A stretch of DNA of 64,000 bases, from positions 62,001-126,000 of the forward strand of contig NZ_LFME01000004.1 of the NCBI RefSeq assembly GCF_001043115.1. The letters are read 5' to 3'. The translations under genes and the position numbers were made by a program. The DNA is from Xanthomonas sp. NCPPB 1128 (GTDB taxonomy: Bacteria > Pseudomonadota > Gammaproteobacteria > Xanthomonadales > Xanthomonadaceae). Shown here piece by piece: positions 7,584 to 15,844 of the stretch. Under the pieces are notes generated by a model, which did no database searches, was not told where the DNA came from, and saw only the letters and a list, made by a program, of their open reading frames with translations. Numbering within the stretch: position 1 is the stretch's first letter; each line of letters opens with the position of its first letter.

Positions 7584-10279
7584 TGATGCGCAGGTCTTCC
7601 CTTCCTGGCGGCCGTCGTGGCCGCCTGTTCCGCACCTTGGCCCTGTGCGCCGCCACCACGCTGGCCGGCGTCGGCCACGCCGCGGACACTCAGCCGTGGC
7701 AAGACCCCTCCGCCAGCTTCGAGACCCGGGCGGCGGCGCTGGTCGCGCAGATGACCCTGGAGGAGAAAGCGGCGCAGATGCAGAACGCCGCGCCGGCGAT
7801 CGAGCGCCTGGGCGTGCCGGCCTACGACTGGTGGAACGAAGCGCTGCACGGCGTGGCGCGGGCCGGCCAGGCCACGGTGTTTCCGCAGGCCATCGGGCTG
7901 GCCGCCACCTTCGACGTGCCGTTGATGGGGCAGGTGGCCACCACCATCAGCGACGAGGCGCGCGCCAAGCACCACCAGTTCCTGCGCGAGGGCGCGCACG
8001 GCCGCTACCAGGGGCTGACCTTCTGGTCGCCGAACATCAACATCTTCCGCGACCCGCGCTGGGGCCGCGGCCAGGAAACCTACGGCGAGGATCCCTACCT
8101 CACCGCGCGCATGGGCGTGGCCTTCGTGCAGGGGCTGCAGGGCGACGATCCGGTGTACCGCAAGCTCGATGCCACCGCCAAGCATTTCGCCGTGCACAGC
8201 GGCCCGGAAGCCGACCGCCACCATTTCGATGCGCGCCCCAGCCAGCGCGACCTCTACGACACCTACCTGCCGGCCTTCGAGGCGCTGGTGAAGGAAGGCC
8301 AGGTGGATGCAGTGATGGGCGCCTACAACCGCGTGTACGGCGAGTCCGCCAGCGCCAGCCGGTTCCTGCTGCGCGACGTGCTGCGCCGCGATTGGGGCTT
8401 CACCGGCTACGTGGTCTCGGACTGCTGGGCCATCGTCGATATCTGGAAGCATCACCATCTAGTGCCCAGCCGCGAGGCCGCCGCGGCGCTGGCGGTCAAG
8501 AACGGTACCGAACTGGAGTGCGGCCAGGAGTACGCCACGCTGCCGGCGGCGGTGCGCGAGGGGCTGATCGGCGAAGCGGAGATCGACGACGCGGTGACGC
8601 GCCTGTTCACCGCGCGGATGCGACTGGGCATGTTCGATCCACCCGAGCGTGTGCGCTGGGCGCGGATTCCCGCCTCGGTGAACCAGGCGCCCGCGCACGA
8701 TGCGCTGGCCCTGCAGGCCGCGCAGGAATCGCTGGTGCTGCTGAAGAACGATGGCGTGCTGCCGCTGTCGCGCAAGCTCAAGCGCATCGCCGTGGTCGGC
8801 CCGACCGCCGACGACACCATGGCCCTGCTCGGCAACTACTTCGGCACCCCGGCGGCGCCGGTCACCATCCTGCAGGGCATCCGCGACGCGGCGAAGGGCA
8901 TCGAGGTGCGCTATGCGCGCGGTGTCGATCTGGTCGAGGGGCGTGAGGATCCCGGCGCCACGCCGCTGATCGAGGCGGCGTATCTGCGGCCCTCGGCCGA
9001 CTCGCCGGAACGCGGCCTGCGCGGCGAATACTTCCGCACGCCCGATCTGTCGGGGACGCCGGCGCTAGTTCGCACCGACGCGCAGATCGGCTTCCGCTGG
9101 GACCGCGGTTCGCCGACCGACAACCTGCTGGCCCGCGGCGAAGCGGGGCCGGGGCAGGGCATTCCCAACGATCATTTCAGCATCCGCTGGAGCGGTCAGC
9201 TGCTGCCGCCGGTCTCGGGCCGCTACCGGATCGAGGCCGCCGCCGACGACGGCTTCCGTCTCTACGTGGACGGCAAGCTGGTGCTGGATCACTGGACCGA
9301 CAGCGACCGCATGCGCGCCGACGGCGTCGAGCTGGACTTGCAGGCGGGCCGCGCCTATGCGGTGAAGCTGGAGTACTACGACGCCGAGCGCGACGCTGGC
9401 GTGCGCCTTGGCTGGCGCATGCCCGGGGCGAAGCCGCCGTTCGAGGAGGCGCTGGATGCCGCGCGCAGCGCGGACGTGGTGGTGTTCGTCGGCGGACTGA
9501 CCGGCGACGTCGAGGGCGAAGAGATGAAGGTGGACTATCCGGGCTTCGCCGGTGGCGACCGCACCGACCTGCGCCTGCCTGCGCCGCAGCGCGCCCTGCT
9601 GGAAGCGCTGCACGCCACCGGCAAACCGGTGGTGATGGTGCTGACCGGCGGCTCGGCGCTGGCGGTGGAGTGGGCGCAGGCGAATCTGTCTGCGATCCTG
9701 ATGAGCTGGTATCCGGGGCAGCGTGGCGGCACCGCGGTGGGCCAGGCGTTGTTCGGCGAGGTGAATCCCGCGGGGCGCCTGCCGGTAACGTTCTACCGGG
9801 CGGACCAGGCGCTGCCCGCGTTCGACGACTACGCGATGGAAGGCCGCACCTACCGCTACTTCCGCGGCACCCCGCTGTATCCGTTCGGCCACGGCCTGTC
9901 GTACACCCGCTTCGACTACGGCAAGCTGCGCCTGGATGCGCCGCGCATCGCCGACGATGGACGCCTCAAGGTGCAGGTGGAGGTGGCCAACACCGGCAAA
10001 CGCGCCGGCGACGAAGTCGCGCAGCTGTACGTGCGGCGGGTGGCCGCCGCGCCCGGCGATGCGCAGCAGGCGCTGCGCGGCTTCCAGCGCGTTCGCCTCG
10101 CCCCCGGCGAGCGGCGGACCCTGACGTTCGCGCTGGACGCGCAGCAGGCGCTGCGTCAGTACGACGATGCGCGCGGCACCTACGTCGTGCCGGCGGGCAG
10201 CTACGAGGTACGGATCGGCGGCTCCAGCGCCGATGCCCGCGTGCGTGCCCGCTTCAGCGTGGAGGCGCGCCGTGACTGA
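7580..10279 (+). CDS. GH3 beta-xylosidase with PA14 domain
   Basis: An 899-residue GH3 enzyme releasing xylose from xylo-oligosaccharides. A signal peptide is present (LFRTLALCAATTLAGVGHA). The N-terminal barrel includes DWWNEALHG and NINIFRDPRWGRGQET; the nucleophile is Asp281 in YVVSDCWAI. The second GH3 domain is split by a PA14 insert at roughly residues 478-620 (RGEYFRTPDLSG ... RLYVDGKLVLDHW), which in related enzymes caps the active site and narrows specificity. A fibronectin-III-like domain closes the protein. Three ATG codons follow one another at 7580, 7583 and 7586 behind a GAGGAG ribosome site; the first gives a four-base overlap with the GH43 stop. Confidence 0.93.
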   Translation: MMMRRSSLPGGRRGRLFRTLALCAATTLAGVGHAADTQPWQDPSASFETRAAALVAQMTLEEKAAQMQNAAPAIERLGVPAYDWWNEALHGVARAGQATVFPQAIGLAATFDVPLMGQVATTISDEARAKHHQFLREGAHGRYQGLTFWSPNINIFRDPRWGRGQETYGEDPYLTARMGVAFVQGLQGDDPVYRKLDATAKHFAVHSGPEADRHHFDARPSQRDLYDTYLPAFEALVKEGQVDAVMGAYNRVYGESASASRFLLRDVLRRDWGFTGYVVSDCWAIVDIWKHHHLVPSREAAAALAVKNGTELECGQEYATLPAAVREGLIGEAEIDDAVTRLFTARMRLGMFDPPERVRWARIPASVNQAPAHDALALQAAQESLVLLKNDGVLPLSRKLKRIAVVGPTADDTMALLGNYFGTPAAPVTILQGIRDAAKGIEVRYARGVDLVEGREDPGATPLIEAAYLRPSADSPERGLRGEYFRTPDLSGTPALVRTDAQIGFRWDRGSPTDNLLARGEAGPGQGIPNDHFSIRWSGQLLPPVSGRYRIEAAADDGFRLYVDGKLVLDHWTDSDRMRADGVELDLQAGRAYAVKLEYYDAERDAGVRLGWRMPGAKPPFEEALDAARSADVVVFVGGLTGDVEGEEMKVDYPGFAGGDRTDLRLPAPQRALLEALHATGKPVVMVLTGGSALAVEWAQANLSAILMSWYPGQRGGTAVGQALFGEVNPAGRLPVTFYRADQALPAFDDYAMEGRTYRYFRGTPLYPFGHGLSYTRFDYGKLRLDAPRIADDGRLKVQVEVANTGKRAGDEVAQLYVRRVAAAPGDAQQALRGFQRVRLAPGERRTLTFALDAQQALRQYDDARGTYVVPAGSYEVRIGGSSADARVRARFSVEARRD

Positions 10280-12752
10280 GCCCCGCAGTGCGGAGACCGC
10301 CGTGCACGTGCTGTCGGTGCGGGAGAAGCTGGGCTACAGCCTGGGCGACCTGGCGGCGAACCTGATCTTCCAGACGCTGATCACCTACCTGGCCTTCTTC
10401 TACACCGATGTGTACCGATTGCCGGCCGCCACGGCGGCGACGATCATCTTCGTGATCGGCCTGCTCGGCGCGTTCGTGTTCACCCCGCTGATCGGCATTG
10501 CCGCCGATCGCACGGCAAGCCGCTGGGGCAAGTTCCGGCCCTGGATCCTGTGGACGGCGATTCCGTTCGGCGTGCTGTCGCTGCTCGCCTTCAGTACCCC
10601 GGATCTGGGTGCGCGCGGCAAGGTGCTGTACGCGCTGACCACCTATGGCCTGCTGATGCTGGTGTACGCGGCCAACAACCTGCCGTACTCGGCGCTCAGC
10701 GGCGTGCTGACCGGCAACATGGCCCAGCGCAACAGCCTGTCGGCCTACCGCTTCGTGGCGGTGATGATCGCGCAGTTCATCATCCAGGTGCTGCTGTTGC
10801 CGCTGGTGCTGATCCTGGGCGACGGCGACAACGTGCGCGGCTTCGAGCGCCTGATGACGGTGTTCGCGGTGGTGGGTACGCTGTTCTTCCTGATCACCTT
10901 CGCCACCACCCGCGAGCGCATCGTGCCGGCCAAGGAACAGAGCGCCGGGGTGCTGCAGGACCTGTCCGACCTGCTGCACAACCGGCCATGGAAGGTGATG
11001 CTGGCGCTGACGGTGCTGGTCTTCGTCAACCTGGCGCTGAAGGGCGGCACCTACATCTACTACTTCCAGTACTACCTGAGCGAGGCGGCGCTGGCCGGCT
11101 TTCTCGACGCCTCCGGCTTCAACGGCTTCATCGGCGGCGTGAACGCGCTGCTCAGCGGATGGGGCCTGTCCGGCTTCACCTGGCCGCAGGACCCGGCCAC
11201 CTCGGCGTTCAGCCTGTTCAATGCCTGCGGCATCCTGTGCATGATCCTGGGCATCGGCTTCTCCCGGCGGCTGGCCGACCGCTTCGGCAAGCGCGATGCC
11301 TTCGGCAGCGCGTTGCTGGTTTCCACGCTGTTCCTGCTGGTGTTCTACGTCTTCCCGCCCACCGCGATCGGCGTGGCCTTCGGCGCCTTCATGCTGCACG
11401 GGTTCTGCTACGGCATCACCATCCCCTTGCTGTGGGCGATGATCGCCGACGTCGCCGACTATTCCGAGTGGAAGAACCACCGCCGCGCCACCGCGATCAT
11501 CTTCTCGGCGATGCTGTGCGGGCTGAAGATCGGGCTCAGCATCGGCGGCGCGCTGGTCGCCGGCATCCTCGCGCACCACGGCTACCAGGCGGGTGCGCAA
11601 CAGCAGCCGCAGGCCGTGGTGGACGGCATCCGCCTCACAGTGAGCGTCTATAGCGCCATCCCGTTTCTGGTCGCGGTGGCGCTGCTGTGCTTCTACCGGA
11701 TCGACAAGCGCATGGAATTGCACATCGAACACGACTTGCAGGCGCGTCGCCAGGGAAGCGACCTCGATCACCTCGCGGCACGCGCCATCTCACAGCCGCT
11801 GGTCACCCACATCTATACCGCCGATCCGTCGGCCCACGTGTTCGAAGGGCGCCTGTACATCTATCCGTCGCACGACATCGACAGCGGCGCACCGTTCGAC
11901 GACGAGGGCGGTCACTTCGGCATGGAGGACTACCACGTGCTGCGCATGGACTCGCCCGACGGCGCGGCCACCGACTGCGGCGTCGCCCTGCATGTGCGCG
12001 ACGTGCCGTGGGCCAGCCGGCAGATGTGGGCGCCGGACGCGGCCACGCGTGACGGCCGCTATTACCTGTACTTCCCGGCCAAGGACGCGCAGGATCTGTT
12101 CCGCATCGGCGTGGCGGTGGCCGACCGCCCGGAAGGCCCGTTCGTCGCCGAGCCCGAGCCGATCGCCGGCACCTACTCGATCGACCCGGCGGTGTTCGAG
12201 GACGACGACGGTGCGCATTACCTGTGCTTCGGCGGTATCTGGGGCGGGCAGTTGCAGAAGTATCGCGACGACTGCTTTGAGGCGGCGCACGCCGAGCCCG
12301 AGGGCGATGCGCCGGCACTGGGGCCGCGGATCGCCCGGCTGGACTCGGGCATGACGCAGCTGGCGGAGCGCACGCGGGAAATCGTGATCCTCGATGAGCA
12401 CGGGCAACCGCTGCGCGCCGATGATCACGCGCGCCGTTTCTTCGAGGGGCCGTGGCTGCACAAGGACCAGGGTCGCTACTACCTGTCGTACTCCACCGGC
12501 GACACGCACCTGCTGTGCTACGCCATCGGCGACAACCCGTATGGGCCGTTCACCTATCGCGGCGTGCTGCTGAAGCCAGTGGTGGGCTGGACCACGCACC
12601 ATTCCATCTGCGCGTTCCAGGGGTGCTGGTACCTGTTCTACCACGACGCCCTGTTGTCCGGCGGCGTCACGCATCTGCGCTCGGTCAAATGCACGCCGCT
12701 GCAGGTCGAGGCGGATGGGAGCATCCGCACCATCGATCCGTATGGCGGCTGA
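10272..12752 (+). CDS. GPH-family sugar:cation symporter fused to a GH43 beta-xylosidase
   Basis: One 826-residue frame carrying two proteins that are normally separate. Residues 1 to about 495 are a glycoside-pentoside-hexuronide symporter of the XynP type, with about 12 hydrophobic segments and the loop DRTASRWGKFRPWIL. From residue 506 (ISQPLVTHIYTADPSAHVF) a complete cytosolic-type GH43 follows. Its base is Asp518, its second Asp is 638 (SIDPAVF) and its acid is Glu725 (FFEGPWLHK). The start is GTG 10272, overlapping the GH3 stop by eight bases. The join looks recent: codon 506 is ATC TCA, one base from the ATG expected to open a stand-alone GH43. Coupling uptake to cytoplasmic hydrolysis of xylobiose or arabinoxylobiose is inferred. 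A missed stop or sequencing error at the junction would be the alternative. Confidence 0.9.
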   Translation: MTEPRSAETAVHVLSVREKLGYSLGDLAANLIFQTLITYLAFFYTDVYRLPAATAATIIFVIGLLGAFVFTPLIGIAADRTASRWGKFRPWILWTAIPFGVLSLLAFSTPDLGARGKVLYALTTYGLLMLVYAANNLPYSALSGVLTGNMAQRNSLSAYRFVAVMIAQFIIQVLLLPLVLILGDGDNVRGFERLMTVFAVVGTLFFLITFATTRERIVPAKEQSAGVLQDLSDLLHNRPWKVMLALTVLVFVNLALKGGTYIYYFQYYLSEAALAGFLDASGFNGFIGGVNALLSGWGLSGFTWPQDPATSAFSLFNACGILCMILGIGFSRRLADRFGKRDAFGSALLVSTLFLLVFYVFPPTAIGVAFGAFMLHGFCYGITIPLLWAMIADVADYSEWKNHRRATAIIFSAMLCGLKIGLSIGGALVAGILAHHGYQAGAQQQPQAVVDGIRLTVSVYSAIPFLVAVALLCFYRIDKRMELHIEHDLQARRQGSDLDHLAARAISQPLVTHIYTADPSAHVFEGRLYIYPSHDIDSGAPFDDEGGHFGMEDYHVLRMDSPDGAATDCGVALHVRDVPWASRQMWAPDAATRDGRYYLYFPAKDAQDLFRIGVAVADRPEGPFVAEPEPIAGTYSIDPAVFEDDDGAHYLCFGGIWGGQLQKYRDDCFEAAHAEPEGDAPALGPRIARLDSGMTQLAERTREIVILDEHGQPLRADDHARRFFEGPWLHKDQGRYYLSYSTGDTHLLCYAIGDNPYGPFTYRGVLLKPVVGWTTHHSICAFQGCWYLFYHDALLSGGVTHLRSVKCTPLQVEADGSIRTIDPYGG

Positions 12753-12815
12753 TAGGCCGATGCCCAGGGACGCTGCACAGGCACGGGCTGTGCCAAGGCA
12801 GTCGCCCTGTCCCTT

Positions 12816-12880
12816 GTAGGAGCGGCTTCAGCCGCGACAGGCCTTCCCGGTAACGCCTGTCGCGGCTGAAGCCGCTCCTA
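12816..12880. repeat. Paired GTAG-type REP palindrome
   Basis: Two inverted copies of GTAGGAGCGGCTTCAGCC(GCGACAGGC) face each other around a ten-base centre and lie between convergent genes. The arms match over 26 bases and could fold into a long hairpin. The same element recurs at 29222, 36108 and 60164 and inside the array at 32.1-32.5 kb. GTAG-initiated REPs of this kind are known in Xanthomonas and Stenotrophomonas, and a pair between convergent stops may also serve as a bidirectional terminator. The remaining bases of 12753-13009 hold no gene I can support. Confidence 0.9.
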
Positions 12881-13009
12881 AGAGTGCATTGTCGGTCGTG
12901 GTGGGAGGTCTGCTCCAGTCGCGGAAGGAAACGGGAAAATCCGATCTCGTCTCCGTCACCGCAACACAGGCGCCGATCACCCCGCGCCGCGCACGACGTG
13001 GCACCAACG

Positions 13010-14110
13010 CTACGACCGCGGCAACAACTCCAAGCCCCGGATCTCGCGAATCCCCAGTCCCGGCGCCTCGCCGATGTGGATCTGCGCCTCGTCGAACTGT
13101 ACCCCGCCCACCACCGGGTCGAATGCGCCCAGCGACGGCCCATCCAGATCCACCTTGGTGATGACGTCGGCGCGCGCCACCGCCAGGTGCGCCGCCGCGG
13201 CCACGCCGATGCTCGATTCCAGCATGCAGCCGATCATGCACGGCACGCCGTGCACCGCGGCGATGTCGGCGATGCGCAGCGCGTTGGACAGGCCGCCGGC
13301 CTTGATCAGCTTGATGTTGACGATGTCCGCCGCGCGCCGCTGCAGCAGCGCGATCGCCTGCGCCGGCGAGAACACGCTTTCGTCGGCCATCACCGGGGTC
13401 TGCACCCGCTCGGTCACGTACTGCAGGCCGTCCACGTCGCCGGCCTTGACCGGCTGTTCCAGCAGTTCCAGCGTCACTCCGGCGCGCTCCAGCGCGTGCA
13501 TCGCCTGCACCGCCTGTTTTGGCGTCCAGCCCTGGTTGGCGTCCAGCCGCAGTTGCGCGCGATCGCCGACCGCGGCATGGATCGCCTTGACCCGTTCGAT
13601 GTCCTCGACGAGATCGGTGCCGATCTTGATCTTCAGCGCCACGAACCCGCGCGCCAGCGCCGACAACGCATCGGCCACCATCGTGTCCACGGCATTCACG
13701 CTGATGGTGAGGTCGGTGGTCAGCTGCGTAGTACCACCACCGAGCAGGCGATACAGCGGTGCGCCGTGCTGCTGCGCCCACAGGTCGTGCACCGCGACCT
13801 CCATCGCCGCCTTGGCGCTGCTGTTGTGCTCCAGTGCGCCCTGGATCAGGCCGCGCAGGCGCTGCAGGTCGGCGATGTCCTCGCCGATCAGGCGCGGCGC
13901 CAGGCAGCATTCGATCGCCGCGATGATCGCACCGTGGGTGTCGCCGGTGATCGGCGGGGTGGCCGGTGCGCTGCCATGGCCGATCCGGCCATCGTCGGTG
14001 TGGACCATGACCACCACGTCCTCGATCGCCTGCACGGTGCGCAGCGCGGTCTTGAACGGGGTCTTCAGCGGCACGCGCAGCATGCCCAGGCGGATCTCGG
14101 TGATCTTCAT
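13010..14110 (-). CDS. L-Ala-D/L-Glu dipeptide epimerase (enolase superfamily)
   Basis: A 366-residue muconate-lactonizing subgroup enzyme. The catalytic lysine pair is in VALKIKIG. Metal ligands are in LRLDANQGW, LELLEQP and MADESVF, and the second-side lysine is in DIVNIKLIKAGG. This arrangement and the Thr-rich substrate loop (PATPPITGDTHG) match L-Ala-D/L-Glu epimerases, which convert the murein dipeptide L-Ala-D-Glu to L-Ala-L-Glu so that it can be degraded. Its start overlaps the stop of the upstream NlpC/P60 peptidase by four bases, so both are made together. That peptidase would supply the dipeptide. Related dipeptide epimerases with other specificities exist, but the context favours murein recycling. 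Confidence 0.92.
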   Translation of the reverse strand: MKITEIRLGMLRVPLKTPFKTALRTVQAIEDVVVMVHTDDGRIGHGSAPATPPITGDTHGAIIAAIECCLAPRLIGEDIADLQRLRGLIQGALEHNSSAKAAMEVAVHDLWAQQHGAPLYRLLGGGTTQLTTDLTISVNAVDTMVADALSALARGFVALKIKIGTDLVEDIERVKAIHAAVGDRAQLRLDANQGWTPKQAVQAMHALERAGVTLELLEQPVKAGDVDGLQYVTERVQTPVMADESVFSPAQAIALLQRRAADIVNIKLIKAGGLSNALRIADIAAVHGVPCMIGCMLESSIGVAAAAHLAVARADVITKVDLDGPSLGAFDPVVGGVQFDEAQIHIGEAPGLGIREIRGLELLPRS

Positions 14111-15501
14111 TCGGTGGTCGGCGCGCGCAGGCGCTGGATGCGGATGATGCGGTCGATGAAGGGCGTGCCGTCGCCGAGCAGCAGCGGTTCCAGCGGGGTC
14201 ACCGACACACCGTTCAGGCGCACGCGCTGCACCTGTCCGGCGGTGTCGCGGTAGCTGGCGCCGGCTACGTCGTGGATTACCCAGGTCTGGCCGTCTTCGT
14301 GGCCGATCACCAGCATCACGTGGCCGGGGATGTAGACCAGGTCGCCCACCCGCAGCCGTGCCAGCGCCTGTCGGCGCTGCGGCAGCGGGTCGGTCGCGAC
14401 GTAGGGCACCGAAGCCAGGCTGGGACTGCGTGCCTGGTCGCCGGTGTTGCGCGGCAGATCGGTACCCAGGCTGCGGTGGAGGTCGACGACGAAGCCGCTG
14501 CAGTCGCGCGCGTCATAGCTGTTGCCCCAGCCGTAGCGCTCGCCGAGGAACTTGAACGCCTGTTGCAGCAGCATCTGCGGCGTGGCCGGCAGCGGCGCCT
14601 CGGCGACGTCGGCGCTGCGTGGTACCAGCGCCGGCACCAGTTGCAGGCGTCCGTCGTGGTCGCGCAGCGGCAGCTGCACCACGTAGGCGGCCAGCGGCGA
14701 CTGGCCGTTGACCATGTGCTGCGGCGGCCAGTCGCGCAGCAGCGGCAGCGCGCTGCCCATATCCAGCGCCACCTGCGAGGCCGCCGGCAGCTCCGGGGTG
14801 AACACGGTGGTCGCGCGCACACCGGTGACCAGCAGTCGCGGCATGCGCTGCGCGTAGGCCAGCACACTGGCGCGGTCGCCCTCGGCGACGCGGTCGCGGG
14901 CGATCCAGGCTGCGTAGTTGTGCGCCAGCACGAACAGCCATTGCCCATCGGCGCTGGCGTGCAGGATCGCCACCGCGCTGCCCGGATACAGCGCCGATTC
15001 CTGGAAGCGGTCGATATCACGATCGGAGCGGTCGCTGAACACGCGCTCGGCGGTGGGGAAGCGCCGCAGGTCGGCGCGTTGCACGACCAGCGCGTAGCGC
15101 GGCTGCACCTGCGCCGGCAACGTGTCCAGCGCCAGCGCGCGCTGCAGCGCCTGCAGGCGTGCGGCGTCGAGTGCGGCGCCCTGGGCATCGTAGAGCGTGC
15201 GTGTCGGCGGCGCCGACAGCGTCAGGATCTGCGCACGGACCTGCGCGGCGGGCAGTTGCGCCGGCAGCGCGGCGAGGTCGTGCATCGATGGATCCTCGCG
15301 CAGCAGGTGGGCATTGAACGCGGCGCGCTGCGTCACCTGCAACAACGGTGGCGACGCCGCCGGCAGCCGTGCGATCCAATGGGCGGCCTGCAGCTGTGCC
15401 GGCTGCGCCTGCAGCGGCATGGCGTCGGTGGCGCGTGCCGTGGCGATGGCGCCGCTCGCCGTTACGGCGAGCAACAGGCACAGGCCGCGCATCGTGATCA
15501 T
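14107..15501 (-). CDS. NlpC/P60 murein endopeptidase with SH3-like domains
   Basis: A 464-residue exported peptidase. After a signal peptide (LCLLLAVTASGAIATARA), bacterial SH3-like regions occupy about residues 130-310. The NlpC/P60 catalytic domain ends the protein, with nucleophile Cys in YDARDCSGFV, His in GHVMLVIGH and a third polar residue in TWVIHDV. Enzymes of this build cut the gamma-D-Glu-diaminopimelate bond in free muropeptides and release L-Ala-D-Glu. It is the first gene of a two-gene operon with the dipeptide epimerase and is divergent from a TonB-dependent receptor, which suggests a muropeptide scavenging pathway. Confidence 0.92.
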   Translation of the reverse strand: MITMRGLCLLLAVTASGAIATARATDAMPLQAQPAQLQAAHWIARLPAASPPLLQVTQRAAFNAHLLREDPSMHDLAALPAQLPAAQVRAQILTLSAPPTRTLYDAQGAALDAARLQALQRALALDTLPAQVQPRYALVVQRADLRRFPTAERVFSDRSDRDIDRFQESALYPGSAVAILHASADGQWLFVLAHNYAAWIARDRVAEGDRASVLAYAQRMPRLLVTGVRATTVFTPELPAASQVALDMGSALPLLRDWPPQHMVNGQSPLAAYVVQLPLRDHDGRLQLVPALVPRSADVAEAPLPATPQMLLQQAFKFLGERYGWGNSYDARDCSGFVVDLHRSLGTDLPRNTGDQARSPSLASVPYVATDPLPQRRQALARLRVGDLVYIPGHVMLVIGHEDGQTWVIHDVAGASYRDTAGQVQRVRLNGVSVTPLEPLLLGDGTPFIDRIIRIQRLRAPTTE

Positions 15502-15575
15502 GGCATCCCGCTGTCTGGAAAGAAGGCCGGCGCACGTTGCGCACCGACGCCAGGATCTTCGATTCCCGTTTTTTT

Positions 15576-15600
15576 CCTGTCAAGGCGCTGCGTTGACAGG
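15576..15600. promoter_or_regulatory. Inverted repeat overlapping divergent -35 elements
   Basis: CCTGTCAA and TTGACAGG form a perfect eight-base inverted repeat around a nine-base spacer between the divergent NlpC/P60 and TonB-receptor genes. Each arm contains a consensus TTGACA -35 hexamer, one pointing each way, so a dimeric regulator bound here could control both genes. The rightward -35 is 17 bases from TTACAT, a poor -10. The rest of the 343-base gap (15502-15844) shows nothing else I can identify. Confidence 0.45.
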
Positions 15601-15844
15601 TTTTGCGAGCGCGTGTTACATCCGAATGCACAGGGGGTGCGTGGCGATGGCGCCGGGGAACGTGCAAGCAGCGCACGGCAGCGCCGCGTCCGCTCGGCAA
15701 CATGCAGGAACCCGCAACACGATGGCCGCGTGCCGCGCACGGGTCATCGCCGTGTGCGTGGACGCCAGGGACAGGCGCGCGGCCGTGGCCGCGCCCGCAG
15801 CGTTCGCGCCATCCACCCGCGCCATGCAGGAGAGCCGCGTGCCC

